Of a stretch of DNA of 34,010 nt, positions 15,846 through 24,585 are shown piece by piece. Every line of letters begins with the position of its first letter. Position 1 is the stretch's first letter. The stretch comes from Paracoccaceae bacterium (GTDB lineage: Bacteria > Pseudomonadota > Alphaproteobacteria > Rhodobacterales > Rhodobacteraceae). The stretch is taken from contig PXDM01000383.1 in NCBI GenBank assembly GCA_003565055.1, forward strand, positions 1-34,010. The letters run 5' to 3'. The position numbers and the translations under genes were made by a program. The notes beneath the pieces were generated by a model. It did no database searches. It was given only the letters and a program-made list of their open reading frames with translations, and had not been told where the DNA came from.

Positions 15846-16901
15846 ATGCGTGACGCGGTCGCGCTCGAGATCGCGCCTGCCTTGCTCGCGTGGTATGATC
15901 GCCATGCGCGGGACCTGCCCTGGCGCGTGCCTCCGGGCAGCGCGGTGCGGCCCGATCCCTATCGGATCTGGCTGTCCGAAATCATGTTGCAGCAAACCAC
16001 AGTCGCAGCGGTCAAGAACTATTTCGAGCGCTTCACCACGCGCTGGCCGACGGTCGAGGCGCTGGCAGCGGCCCCTGATGCCGATGTCATGGCCGAATGG
16101 GCGGGGCTCGGATATTACGCACGGGCGCGCAATCTGTTGAAAACCGCCCGACTTGTCGCGGCGCAGGGCGGTTTTCCGCGCACGCGCGCGGCCCTGCAGG
16201 GCTTGCCGGGAATCGGTCCCTACACCTCGGCGGCGATTGCCGCGATTGCCTTTGACCAGCCCGAGACGGTGGTTGATGGCAATGTCGAGCGGGTGATGGC
16301 GCGGCTCTTTGACGAGCACATGCCACTGCCCGCCGCGAAATCGCGCCTGACGGACTATGCCTCCGGGCTGACGCCGCGCCAGCGCCCCGGCGATTATGCG
16401 CAGGCCGTGATGGATCTGGGCGCGACCATCTGCACGCCGCGCAACCCGGCCTGTGGCATCTGCCCGGTGATGGGGGACTGCGCCGCGCGGGTGGCGGGCA
16501 CAGCGCCGCTGCTGCCGCGCAAGACGCGCAAAGCCGCAAAGCCCGTCCGCTTTGGCATCGCCTATGTCGCGCGCCGTGCAGATGGGGCGTGGTTGCTGGA
16601 GCAGCGGCCCGATCACGGCCTTCTGGGCGGCATGCTGGGCTGGCCCGGAACGGAATGGCGCGAAGGCCCGGTGACGGAGGCCCCGCCCTGCGCTGCCGAC
16701 TGGCGCGCCGTGCCCGGCGAAGTACGTCACACCTTCACGCATTTTCACCTGCGCTTGGCGCTGCGCGCGGCCCATCTGCCGATGGATGCGCCGGGGGCCT
16801 TCGTGCCAGCGGCAGAATTCGACCCGAAAAAGCTCGCCACGGTGATGCGCAAGGCGCATGCGCTGGCGGCGGATTACCTCAGCCAGACGGAGCCCTCATG
16901 A
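15846..16901 (+). CDS. mutY: A/G-specific adenine DNA glycosylase
   Basis: Removes adenine mispaired with 8-oxoguanine or G in base-excision repair. Its 351 residues include a helix-hairpin-helix GPD glycosylase domain with SEIMLQQTTVAAV (catalytic Glu), LPGIGPYTSAAIAAIAF (the hairpin) and VDGNVERVMARLF (catalytic Asp). A [4Fe-4S] cluster follows with perfect C-x6-C-x2-C-x5-C spacing (CTPRNPACGICPVMGDC). The C-terminus is a NUDIX-like 8-oxoG recognition domain (LLEQRPDHGLLGGMLGWPG, HTFTHFHLRL). The stop overlaps the gloA start (ATGA). Confidence 0.97.
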   Translation: MRDAVALEIAPALLAWYDRHARDLPWRVPPGSAVRPDPYRIWLSEIMLQQTTVAAVKNYFERFTTRWPTVEALAAAPDADVMAEWAGLGYYARARNLLKTARLVAAQGGFPRTRAALQGLPGIGPYTSAAIAAIAFDQPETVVDGNVERVMARLFDEHMPLPAAKSRLTDYASGLTPRQRPGDYAQAVMDLGATICTPRNPACGICPVMGDCAARVAGTAPLLPRKTRKAAKPVRFGIAYVARRADGAWLLEQRPDHGLLGGMLGWPGTEWREGPVTEAPPCAADWRAVPGEVRHTFTHFHLRLALRAAHLPMDAPGAFVPAAEFDPKKLATVMRKAHALAADYLSQTEPS

Positions 16902-17398
16902 CAGATGATCTGACCGCGACAGAGCAATTCGTGCTGACCCATACCATGCTGCGCATCAAGGAGCCCAAGCGCGCCTTGCAGTTCTATTGCGAGGTGCTGG
17001 GCTTTCGGCTGGTCACGCAGCTCGACTTCGCGGAGGCGAAATTCTCGCTCTATTTCCTGCAACCGCGCGGCCATGATGGCCCGGAGACCCTGACGCTGGA
17101 GCAGGTCTTCGGACTGCCCGGCCTGCTGGAACTGACCCATAACTGGGGCAGTGAGGACAGCGCGGATCAGATGCATTCGGGCAATTCCGACCCCAAGGGC
17201 TTCGGACATCTCTGCGTGGCCGTGCCGGATATCGAGGCGGCCTGTGCGCGGTTTGAAGCGATGGGCGTGGCGTTTCAGAAACGCCTCGGGGAAGGGGGGA
17301 TGAAAGAGATCGCCTTCATCCGCGACCCCGATGGCTACTGGATCGAGATCGTGCAGCCCGGCCTGATGGACGCGCTTGTGGGTGGCAATCGGGTGTAA
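16898..17398 (+). CDS. gloA: Lactoylglutathione lyase (glyoxalase I)
   Basis: Converts the methylglyoxal-glutathione hemithioacetal to S-lactoylglutathione. Its 166 residues are of the longer GloA type. Metal-binding His/Glu sites fit the visible motifs THTMLRIKEPKRALQFY, LLELTHNWGSE, GFGHLCVAVPD and DPDGYWIEIVQP. I start at the ATG at 16898, which overlaps the mutY stop by four bases; the ORF track's version at 16589 extends into mutY in another frame. The insertion between the two halves (EDSADQMHSGNSDPKG) is typical of the Zn-type long enzyme, but the metal is not decided here. Confidence 0.94.
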   Translation: MTDDLTATEQFVLTHTMLRIKEPKRALQFYCEVLGFRLVTQLDFAEAKFSLYFLQPRGHDGPETLTLEQVFGLPGLLELTHNWGSEDSADQMHSGNSDPKGFGHLCVAVPDIEAACARFEAMGVAFQKRLGEGGMKEIAFIRDPDGYWIEIVQPGLMDALVGGNRV

Positions 17399-17478
17399 AC
17401 TGTCGCAGGCTGCGGGGGCTGTCAGCGTCCTGAAACTGCGCTATACCTGTGGCGTGACAACAGCATGAGTGGCATCCT

Positions 17479-18615
17479 GTGACCCCTGAGCAATTCCGCA
17501 AACTGAGTTCCGCGATCCCGTTCTGGGTGTCGCTGGGATTTGTGCCGTTGGTCTGGCTGTCGGCGCTCTGGGGCGGCTGGTGGTTCATGCTCGCCGTGGC
17601 CTATGGCTGGTGGGCCTTCACGCTGATTGATTTCATCACCGGGCTGAATGTCGAGAATCCCGATATCGAGACGCCCGTGACGGATCTCTTCTGGTATCGG
17701 CTGATCACGCTGATCTGGTTCCCGATTCAGTTCTTGACGATTTTCGGGGTGATCTGGCTGCTGGCCTCGGGGGATTTGCCGTGGTGGGAGCAGATTGGCG
17801 TGGTCTTCGGGCTTGGGGTGATGACGGGGGTCATTGGCATCGTCTACAGCCACGAATTGCTCCACCAGAAAACCGCGCTGGAGCGCTGGCTGGCGGATCT
17901 GCTTCTGGCCTCGGTGCTTTACTCGCATTTCCGCTCGGAACATTTGCTCGTCCATCACCGCTATGTCGGCACGCCCCGCGACCCGGTGACTGCGCGCTAT
18001 AATGAAGGCTTCATCGCCTATTTTGGCCGGGTCTTGCGCGACTGCCCGCCATCGGCCTTTCGCGCTGAAGCCGCGATGCTCGCGCGCAAGGGGCTGCCAT
18101 GGTGGCATCGCTCGAACCCGTTCTGGCGCTTTGCCGCGTTGCAGGGCGGCATGCTCGCGCTCGCTTTCGCCTTGGGCGGGGCTTGGGGCGTTTTCTTGTT
18201 CGTGGTGCAGGCCTTTGTCGCCTTCTGGCATCTGGAGCTGACGAATTACATCGAGCATTACGGGTTGACGCGGCGCTATCTGGGCGAGGGCAAATACGAG
18301 CCGGTGCGCCCGCATCACAGCTGGAATGCCTCGCATGCGGCGTCGAACTGGCTGATGATCAATCTGCAGCGCCATTCCGACCACCATTACAAGCCTGAAC
18401 GTCGTTTCCCGCTCTTGCAGACCTATGACGAGACTGCCGCCCCGCAACTGCCCTTCGGCTATCCCGCGCTGACCACGCTTGCGATGGTGCCGCCACTGTT
18501 CCGGCGCTACATGAACCCCAAGGTGCGCGCTTGGCGGCGGCAATTCTACCCGGATATCGAGGATTGGACCGAATACACCAATCACGCGACGCCCATGCCC
18601 AAGGGCGCATCTTGA
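17479..18615 (+). CDS. alkB: AlkB-type alkane 1-monooxygenase (membrane di-iron hydroxylase)
   Basis: Integral-membrane non-haem di-iron monooxygenase that hydroxylates the terminal carbon of medium-chain alkanes, using rubredoxin electrons. Its 378 residues have several transmembrane helices in the first half and all the histidine boxes: HELLHQ (about 125-129), HLLVHHRYVGTPRDP (about 155-160), the AlkB-specific NYIEHYGL, and LQRHSDHHYKPERRF (about 299-303). The GTG start at 17479 has only a weak ribosome site. A five-codon ORF (MSGIL) ends overlapping it. No rubredoxin or rubredoxin reductase gene is adjacent. Confidence 0.9.
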   Translation: MTPEQFRKLSSAIPFWVSLGFVPLVWLSALWGGWWFMLAVAYGWWAFTLIDFITGLNVENPDIETPVTDLFWYRLITLIWFPIQFLTIFGVIWLLASGDLPWWEQIGVVFGLGVMTGVIGIVYSHELLHQKTALERWLADLLLASVLYSHFRSEHLLVHHRYVGTPRDPVTARYNEGFIAYFGRVLRDCPPSAFRAEAAMLARKGLPWWHRSNPFWRFAALQGGMLALAFALGGAWGVFLFVVQAFVAFWHLELTNYIEHYGLTRRYLGEGKYEPVRPHHSWNASHAASNWLMINLQRHSDHHYKPERRFPLLQTYDETAAPQLPFGYPALTTLAMVPPLFRRYMNPKVRAWRRQFYPDIEDWTEYTNHATPMPKGAS

Positions 18616-18645
18616 GATCAGGGCGCGGCCCGCTATCTATGGGCC

Positions 18646-19017
18646 ATGGAACAGACCGAAATCCTCTATAACGGGCGCTGCCCGATCTGCTCGGCGGAGA
18701 TCGCGCAATATCGCAGGCTTGCAGACCGCACCGGCGCGCCGCTCCGGTTCACGGATTTGCATGACGCGGATCTGAGTGCCTGGGCGTTGAGCGCGGATCA
18801 GGCGACGCGGCGGCTCCATGCGCGTCAGGGCAAGCGGATCATCTCGGGCTTTCCCGCCTTTCTCACGCTCTGGCACGCGTTGCCGCGCTGGCGCTGGCTC
18901 GCACGGCTCCTGTCGCTGCCTGTGCTGCGCCAGATCGCGGATCTCGGCTATAATTACATCGCCGCCCCCGCGCTCTACCAGCTTCATCTGCGGCGCGAGG
19001 CCCGTCGCAACGCCTGA
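18646..19017 (+). CDS. DCC-family (DUF393) thiol-disulfide oxidoreductase-like protein
   Basis: A 123-residue small protein of the DCC1-like family. The N-terminal motif is LYNGRCPICSAEI, giving C-x2-C, but with Asn where the family's namesake DxxCxxC has Asp. A Trp-rich C-terminal half follows (FPAFLTLWHALPRWRWLARLL). The function is unproven; a redox role is inferred from the thioredoxin-like CxxC. It starts 30 bases after alkB, so it may be co-transcribed. Its TGA abuts the convergent nadK stop, forming TGATCA. Confidence 0.82.
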   Translation: MEQTEILYNGRCPICSAEIAQYRRLADRTGAPLRFTDLHDADLSAWALSADQATRRLHARQGKRIISGFPAFLTLWHALPRWRWLARLLSLPVLRQIADLGYNYIAAPALYQLHLRREARRNA

Positions 19018-19779
19018 TCAGACGAATTGCTCGCGGATCAGCCGCTCCTCCAGCCCATGACCGGGGTCAAACATCAGCCGATGCGCCACATCGCGCGCCG
19101 AGGTGATGTCGACGCGGATCACATTGCGCACGGAGGTGCTGTCAGCATCGGCCATGACCGGGCGGCGCTCGGGGTCGATGACCTCGAAGCGCACATGCGA
19201 ATCCTTGGTCAAGAGCGCGCCGCGCCAGCGCCGGGGGCGAAAGGCGGCCACGGGTGTGAGCGCGAGCACATCCGAGCCAATCGGCAGGATCGGGCCATGC
19301 GCGGAATAGTTATAGGCGGTCGACCCGGCGGGCGTGCTCAGCATCGCGCCATCTGCCACCAGCTCATCAAGGCGCTGCTTGCCATCGACGATGAGCCGCA
19401 GTTTCGCCGCCTGCCCACCCTGCCGCAGCAGCGAGACTTCATTGATTGCAAGCGCTTCGCTCACAGTGCCGTCGATCCGCGTGGCCTTCATGCGCAGCGG
19501 GTTGAGCACGGCAAGCTCTGCGGCCTGCAATCGGTCGGTCAGGCCGGTCGGCTCCCATGCGTTCATCAGAAAACCGACCGTGCCGCGATTCATCCCGTAG
19601 ACCGGCGCGCTCAGATGCTCGGTCGCATGCAGCGTCTGGAGCATGAACCCGTCGCCGCCAAGGGCAATGATGATATCAGCCTCCTCGACGGGCACATGGG
19701 CGTGGCGCGCCTTGAGGATTTCGAGCGCGGATTGGGCATCCGGCGCTCGGCTGGCCAGTAGCGCGAGTTTCAGCGGCAT
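19018..19779 (-). CDS. nadK: NAD kinase
   Basis: Phosphorylates NAD to NADP. Its 253 residues include the family GGDG motif in IIIALGGDGFMLQTLH, YGMNRGTVGFLMN, INEVSLLRQ (NE/D motif), and DGAMLSTPAGSTAYNYSAHGPI. I start at the ATG at 19779 (MPLKLALLAS), with AGGAG eight bases upstream; the ORF track's extra 28 residues are upstream leader. It is convergent with the DCC gene with no gap, and divergent from glyA. Confidence 0.95.
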   Translation of the reverse strand: MPLKLALLASRAPDAQSALEILKARHAHVPVEEADIIIALGGDGFMLQTLHATEHLSAPVYGMNRGTVGFLMNAWEPTGLTDRLQAAELAVLNPLRMKATRIDGTVSEALAINEVSLLRQGGQAAKLRLIVDGKQRLDELVADGAMLSTPAGSTAYNYSAHGPILPIGSDVLALTPVAAFRPRRWRGALLTKDSHVRFEVIDPERRPVMADADSTSVRNVIRVDITSARDVAHRLMFDPGHGLEERLIREQFV

Positions 19780-19980
19780 ACGGGGCTCCTGCTTGGGCAG
19801 GGATCTTTCTGGCCTGCTTGCCAGGGCTTGGCAAGCGCCATCGTATCGGCGCTGTGATCGCAAGATTCCGCGCGCTTTGTCGCAGTCGAGAACGGATGCG
19901 GCGCAATGAAGCCTTTGCCTGCGCCTGCCTATGCGCTAAAACCCTGCCATCCTAGACACGCGACACCCCCGGGAGGCCCC
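19780..19980. promoter_or_regulatory. nadK / glyA divergent intergenic region
   Basis: A 201-base gap between divergent genes. It ends with GGGAGG just before the glyA ATG at 19981. I saw no convincing riboswitch fold or operator in it; promoters for both genes are expected here from the layout alone. Confidence 0.35.
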
Positions 19981-21276
19981 ATGGACCAGACAGCACGCGA
20001 CACAGGTTTCTTCACTGACACGGTTGCCGAACGCGACCCGGAGCTTTTTGCGGCCATGCGCTCGGAACTCGGGCGGCAGCGCGACGAGATTGAGCTGATC
20101 GCATCCGAGAACATCGTCTCCAAGGCCGTGATGGACGCGCAGGGCTCAGTGCTGACCAACAAATACGCCGAGGGCTATCCGGGGCGGCGTTATTATGGTG
20201 GTTGTCAGTATGTCGATATCGCCGAAAATCTGGCGATCAGCCGGGCCTGTGAACTGTTCGGCTGCGGTTTCGCGAATGTGCAGCCCAATTCCGGCAGCCA
20301 GGCCAATCAGGGGGTGTTCACTGCGCTGCTCACGCCCGGTGACACGATCCTCGGCATGTCGCTTGATGCCGGCGGGCACCTGACCCATGGGGCCAAGCCC
20401 AACCAGTCGGGCAAGTGGTTCAAGGCCGTGCAATATGGGGTGCGCGAGGCCGATCTCGAAATCGACTATGACCAGATCGCGGCGCTCGCAGCCGAACATC
20501 AGCCGAAAATGCTGATCGCGGGCGGCTCTGCCATTCCGCGCATCATCGACTTCAAGCGTATGCGCGAGATCGCGGATTCGGTGGGGGCGTATCTGCTGGT
20601 CGATATGGCGCATTTCGCAGGGCTGGTCGCAGCGGGGCTCTACCCGTCGCCTTTCCCGCATGCACATGTCGCGACGACCACGACCCACAAGACGCTGCGC
20701 GGCCCGCGTGGCGGCATGATCCTGACCGATGACGAGGCGCTTGCGAAGAAATTCAACTCCGCGATTTTCCCCGGGATTCAGGGCGGCCCGCTGATGCATG
20801 TGATCGCCGCCAAGGCCGTCGCTTTCGGCGAAGCGCTGCGCCCGGGCTTCCGCGATTACCAGAAGCAGGTCATCGCCAATGCCAAGGCACTGGCGGATCA
20901 GCTGGAAAAGGGCGGTCTGGCGACAGTGACCGGCGGCACGGATACGCATCTGTTGCTGGTCGATCTGCGGCCCAAGGGCGTGAAGGGCAATGCGACCGAG
21001 AAAGCGCTTGGCCGCGCGCATATCACCTGCAACAAGAACGGCATTCCATTCGACACCGAAAGCCCGATGGTGACCAGCGGCATCCGTCTGGGGACGCCCG
21101 CGGGCACGACGCGGGGCTTCACCGAGACCGAATTTCGCCAGATCGCGGATTGGATCGTGCGCGTGGTCGATGGTCTGGCCGCGAATGGTGAAGAGGGCAA
21201 TGCCGAGGTCGAGGCGCAGGTCAAGGCCGAAGTGGCAGAGCTCTGCGCGCGTTTCCCGATCTATCCCGAACTGTGA
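19981..21276 (+). CDS. glyA: Serine hydroxymethyltransferase
   Basis: PLP enzyme interconverting serine and glycine with tetrahydrofolate, the main source of one-carbon units. Its 431 residues are a standard length. [14 protein letters not shown] and [15 protein letters not shown] lie near the N-terminus. The PLP-binding Lys is at about residue 237 in [31 protein letters not shown] lies in the C-terminal domain. I start at the ATG at 19981 with GGGAGG upstream; the ORF track start at 19906 adds 25 residues with no family match. A hydrolase gene follows 34 bases downstream. Confidence 0.97.
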   Translation: MDQTARDTGFFTDTVAERDPELFAAMRSELGRQRDEIELIASENIVSKAVMDAQGSVLTNKYAEGYPGRRYYGGCQYVDIAENLAISRACELFGCGFANVQPNSGSQANQGVFTALLTPGDTILGMSLDAGGHLTHGAKPNQSGKWFKAVQYGVREADLEIDYDQIAALAAEHQPKMLIAGGSAIPRIIDFKRMREIADSVGAYLLVDMAHFAGLVAAGLYPSPFPHAHVATTTTHKTLRGPRGGMILTDDEALAKKFNSAIFPGIQGGPLMHVIAAKAVAFGEALRPGFRDYQKQVIANAKALADQLEKGGLATVTGGTDTHLLLVDLRPKGVKGNATEKALGRAHITCNKNGIPFDTESPMVTSGIRLGTPAGTTRGFTETEFRQIADWIVRVVDGLAANGEEGNAEVEAQVKAEVAELCARFPIYPEL

Positions 21277-21310
21277 GGCGGACGCGTCCCTCCAGCGCCA
21301 AGGCGTGAAC

Positions 21311-22075
21311 ATGCAACTGAATATGGTGCGCTATGGTAGCCCTTCGGGGCTGCCGAAGCTGTTGATTGTGCACGGGCTTTTCGGCTCCGCGCGCAATTGG
21401 GGCGCGATCGCGAAACGCATGTCGGACAGCCGCGAAGTCATTGCGGTGGATCTGCGCAATCATGGTGAAAGCCCTTGGGCGCCGACACATAGCTATGCTG
21501 ATCTCGCCGGAGACCTCGCCGAGATTGCGAATGCCGAGGGCGGCGGGCTTGATGTGCTTGGGCATTCGATGGGCGGCAAAGCGGCGATGATGCTGGCGCT
21601 GAGCGCGCCGGAGCTTGTGGGTCGGCTGCTCGTGGCGGATATTGCGCCTGTGGCCTACGCGCATAGCCAGACCCCGTTGATTGATGCGATGCGGAGCCTT
21701 GATATCACCGCCGTGAAGACGCGCGGCGAAGCGGATGCGGCCTTGTCTGCGAAGATTGAAACCCCAGGGGTGCGCGCGTTCTTGTTGCAATCTCTGGATC
21801 TGCGCGCCGATCCGCCGCGCTGGCGCTTGAACCTTGATGTTCTGGCGCAGGAGATGGGCGCGATCACAGGTTGGCCGGACCCAGTGGGCCGCTACGATGG
21901 TGCGACACTTTTCCTCAGCGGGGCACTGTCGGATTATGTGCTGCCTGAGCATCGCGTGCCGATAAAGGCCCTGTTTCCCAACGCTAAATTCTCGAAGATC
22001 CCGAATGTTGGTCACTGGTTGCACGCAGAAGCACCGCGCCCGTTCGAAGAAACGCTAAGAGTCTGGTTCAATTAA
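21311..22075 (+). CDS. Alpha/beta-hydrolase, YbfF-like esterase
   Basis: A 254-residue alpha/beta-hydrolase. It has the oxyanion-hole region VHGLFGSARNWGAIAKRM, VDLRNHGESPW, nucleophile Ser in LGHSMGGKAAMMLAL, and catalytic His in VGHWLHAEAPRPFEE; the Asp is probably in SGALSDYV. The pattern matches the YbfF (acyl-CoA thioesterase or esterase) group. The substrate is unknown. I start at the ATG at 21311 (MQLNMVRYGS); the ORF track start lies within glyA. It shares orientation with glyA and is probably on the same transcript. Confidence 0.88.
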   Translation: MQLNMVRYGSPSGLPKLLIVHGLFGSARNWGAIAKRMSDSREVIAVDLRNHGESPWAPTHSYADLAGDLAEIANAEGGGLDVLGHSMGGKAAMMLALSAPELVGRLLVADIAPVAYAHSQTPLIDAMRSLDITAVKTRGEADAALSAKIETPGVRAFLLQSLDLRADPPRWRLNLDVLAQEMGAITGWPDPVGRYDGATLFLSGALSDYVLPEHRVPIKALFPNAKFSKIPNVGHWLHAEAPRPFEETLRVWFN

Positions 22076-22173
22076 GTCTGGTCCATTTTGCCGTGCTTGC
22101 CTCTGATGCCCTCCATCCCGACACGGTTGGGCTGATCTACGCGCGCGCGCAGATGTGCTGTGGGCTGCTGGGG

Positions 22174-24381
22174 TCAGGGCATGTTGCCGACGCGCCTTAT
22201 CTTCTCTGCGGTGCGTGCCGGTGCATCACTTTGCGCGTCTAGGATGCGTGTCAGCTTTTCTTCTAAATCCTTGCGTCGCACTGGCTTGGGCAGAACGTCC
22301 ACAAATCCTTCGCTGATATAGCGGGCAACCTGATCCGCCATGACATTGGCCGTCGCTGCTACCGCCACGGGTTCGGGTCGACCGGATTGCTCAGCTTCGC
22401 GCCGGATGACGCCAAGCGCTTCGATCCCATCCATGATCGGCATGGAAATATCCAGGAGGATCAGATCGAAATCCCGTTCGCGCCAGCGATCGCAAGCCTG
22501 CCTGCCGTCTTCGGCGAATGTGAGATTCAGGCCAAGCTTCCCAAGCATGGCCGCAAGAACCTTGCGATTGGTGGCGTTGTCATCAGCAACAAGCACATCG
22601 CGGCCTTGGAGTGACAAAGAGGGCCTAGGCTCAGCGCCTGTCGTCGGCATCGCACCGGCCCCGAGAGCATCGTTCGCTGCAATCGGAGCGGTGACGACAA
22701 TTTCAATACGTGTGCCCGCGCCGGGAGCGCTGTGGATATCAATCTCACCCTCCATCAGATCGACCAGTTTCCGAACGATCGTCATCCCCAAGCCGCTGCC
22801 ACCGAAGCGCCGTGCCGTCCCCGCCTCAGCCTGCGCGAAAGCGTCATAGATGCGGTTGATCTGCTCACCTGACATGCCAATGCCCGTATCCTTCAGCGTA
22901 AACTGAAGAACTTGCGGGTCTTGCATATTCGCGCGCAGGGAGATGGCGCCCTTTTCCGTGAACTTGATGGAATTGCTCAAGAGGTTGTGCAGGATTTGCA
23001 TCAATCGGGTTTCATCTCCGACCCGATGGGACGCCGTCCCGTGCGCTTGCTCGACCGTCAAGGTGATGCCTTTGGCGCGTGCATTTGCGCCATGCAGTGA
23101 ATCGAGCCGCGCGAGCATGGTTTCAAGATCAAATGGGCGCAACTCGAGCTCCAGCTTGCCAGCTTCGACCCGCGCCAGATCGAGAATGTCGTTGAGCAGT
23201 CCAAGCAGGCTCCATCCGGATTCGCGGATCGTTACGAGCATGGATTTCTGCTCCTGATCCAGCTTGGTTTCGGCGAGGAGATCACACATCCCGAGCACCC
23301 CATTCAGGGGCGTCCGGATTTCGTGGCTCATATTGGCGAGGAATTCGGATTTCGTGCGGCTGGCGGCTTCGGCGACCTCTCTTGCGTGGGTGATCTCTGT
23401 GACATCGACCCGTAGGCCCACGCGTCCGCCATCCGCTGTCTCTCGTTCCATGATCTGCAGCACAGTGCCATCGTGCAGGGTCTGTCTGAGGGGGCGTTGC
23501 GCGAAATGTGCATCCAGCCGTTCCTTCAGCCAATCCTCTTCGCGGCCAATGGCATCTTCATATTGCTGCCGGGCCAGACCATACCGCAAAATATCTTCGA
23601 ACCGTGCGCCCTTCACAATGGCCGGCGCGCTCGCGGCGTAGAGTTCGCGGTAACGTCGGTTCGCGAGGACCAGGCGATCATCGGCGTCGAAATAGACGAA
23701 GCCATCATTGAGCGCTTCGACAGCGTTGAGCAGTTGTTGGCGTGTGCTTTCGAGGTCAGCCATGCGCTTTTGCGACTGCTCCAAGGCTGCGTCGAGTTTG
23801 GCATTGGTGCGCGTCTGGTTTGCGAGATTCTCAAGGATCAGATAAACATAGAGTAGAAAGGCAAAGCCGATGACGACCCAGCCCCAAGGTCCCGCAGGGC
23901 TGACCGGGTTGGCGGCAATCAGCTTGATCACAGCAAGGCTGCTCAGACCGACCGGGAGCACCAGGACGGATGTATATAGTGGTACTTTGCCGAAGGCATT
24001 CATGATGTGTAGAAATGCTCCGCATGTCCAGACCACGCTCAAGACAACGATTGCCATGTCTGGATGCGTTGCCATGACCAAAGCCGGGACCATGTAGATC
24101 GCCGCCATCACAGTGTTGATCAGCCAATTGGTGCCAAGAATCCAGAGTGGTGGCTCCCCGCGCCAGGCGCTTACCCTTCGATGGAGCAGGTAAGACACGA
24201 TTTCGATAAAAAATAACGCGATGAGGGTGGCGATTGCCACTGCAGCCGAGCCCATCGAGAAGAGAATGAGCAGAAAGCAGACCGCGATGCCAAGCCTTTT
24301 CGGCAATTCCCGCATATGCTCAAGACGCATCAAGCGCGTCTCGTCGCGGATCTGTTGCCCCAGGGCGCTGATAGCGGCCAT
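22174..24381 (-). CDS. Hybrid sensor histidine kinase / response regulator
   Basis: A 735-residue membrane protein. The N-terminal region (about 28-205) has several hydrophobic spans, then a coiled stretch, a PAS-like domain (about 225-330; ALNDGFVYFDADDRLVLANR), a HisKA with His353 in FLANMSHEIRTPLNGV, an ATPase domain (LLSNSIKFTEKG, DTGIGM, FGGSGLGMTIV), and a C-terminal receiver with Asp644 in LILLDISMPIMDG. I start at the ATG at 24381 with GGAGG eight bases upstream. It stands alone, with no response regulator or phosphotransfer gene beside it, so the output partner is unknown. The signal could be sensed in the membrane or through PAS. Confidence 0.93.
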   Translation of the reverse strand: MAAISALGQQIRDETRLMRLEHMRELPKRLGIAVCFLLILFSMGSAAVAIATLIALFFIEIVSYLLHRRVSAWRGEPPLWILGTNWLINTVMAAIYMVPALVMATHPDMAIVVLSVVWTCGAFLHIMNAFGKVPLYTSVLVLPVGLSSLAVIKLIAANPVSPAGPWGWVVIGFAFLLYVYLILENLANQTRTNAKLDAALEQSQKRMADLESTRQQLLNAVEALNDGFVYFDADDRLVLANRRYRELYAASAPAIVKGARFEDILRYGLARQQYEDAIGREEDWLKERLDAHFAQRPLRQTLHDGTVLQIMERETADGGRVGLRVDVTEITHAREVAEAASRTKSEFLANMSHEIRTPLNGVLGMCDLLAETKLDQEQKSMLVTIRESGWSLLGLLNDILDLARVEAGKLELELRPFDLETMLARLDSLHGANARAKGITLTVEQAHGTASHRVGDETRLMQILHNLLSNSIKFTEKGAISLRANMQDPQVLQFTLKDTGIGMSGEQINRIYDAFAQAEAGTARRFGGSGLGMTIVRKLVDLMEGEIDIHSAPGAGTRIEIVVTAPIAANDALGAGAMPTTGAEPRPSLSLQGRDVLVADDNATNRKVLAAMLGKLGLNLTFAEDGRQACDRWRERDFDLILLDISMPIMDGIEALGVIRREAEQSGRPEPVAVAATANVMADQVARYISEGFVDVLPKPVRRKDLEEKLTRILDAQSDAPARTAEKIRRVGNMP

Positions 24382-24585
24382 TAAAACTACCTCCGAAGAC
24401 TCTGGCGGTGACGGTAGCAACAGATCGTAAGCTTCAGGTTAATCGACGCCTTGGGTTGCACATCGGCTCAGTGGCAAGCGAAATCTCGGCGGATGGACAG
24501 GAACGGAGAGTCGGACATCGCACTTGCCCCGCAGATCAAGCTGGTCTACCCGAACCGGGTGCTTTTTTGAACGAGGAAACAGATC
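24382..24585. promoter_or_regulatory. Hybrid kinase / pyrF divergent gap
   Basis: A 204-base intergenic region between divergent genes. GAGGAAACAGATC before the pyrF ATG is its ribosome site and GGAGG serves the kinase. I saw no clear operator, terminator or RNA fold. Confidence 0.3.

Noticed and set aside
22138-22151. Alternating CG tract as Z-DNA or a repeat signal
   Set aside because: Only about 14 bases and common in such GC-rich sequence.
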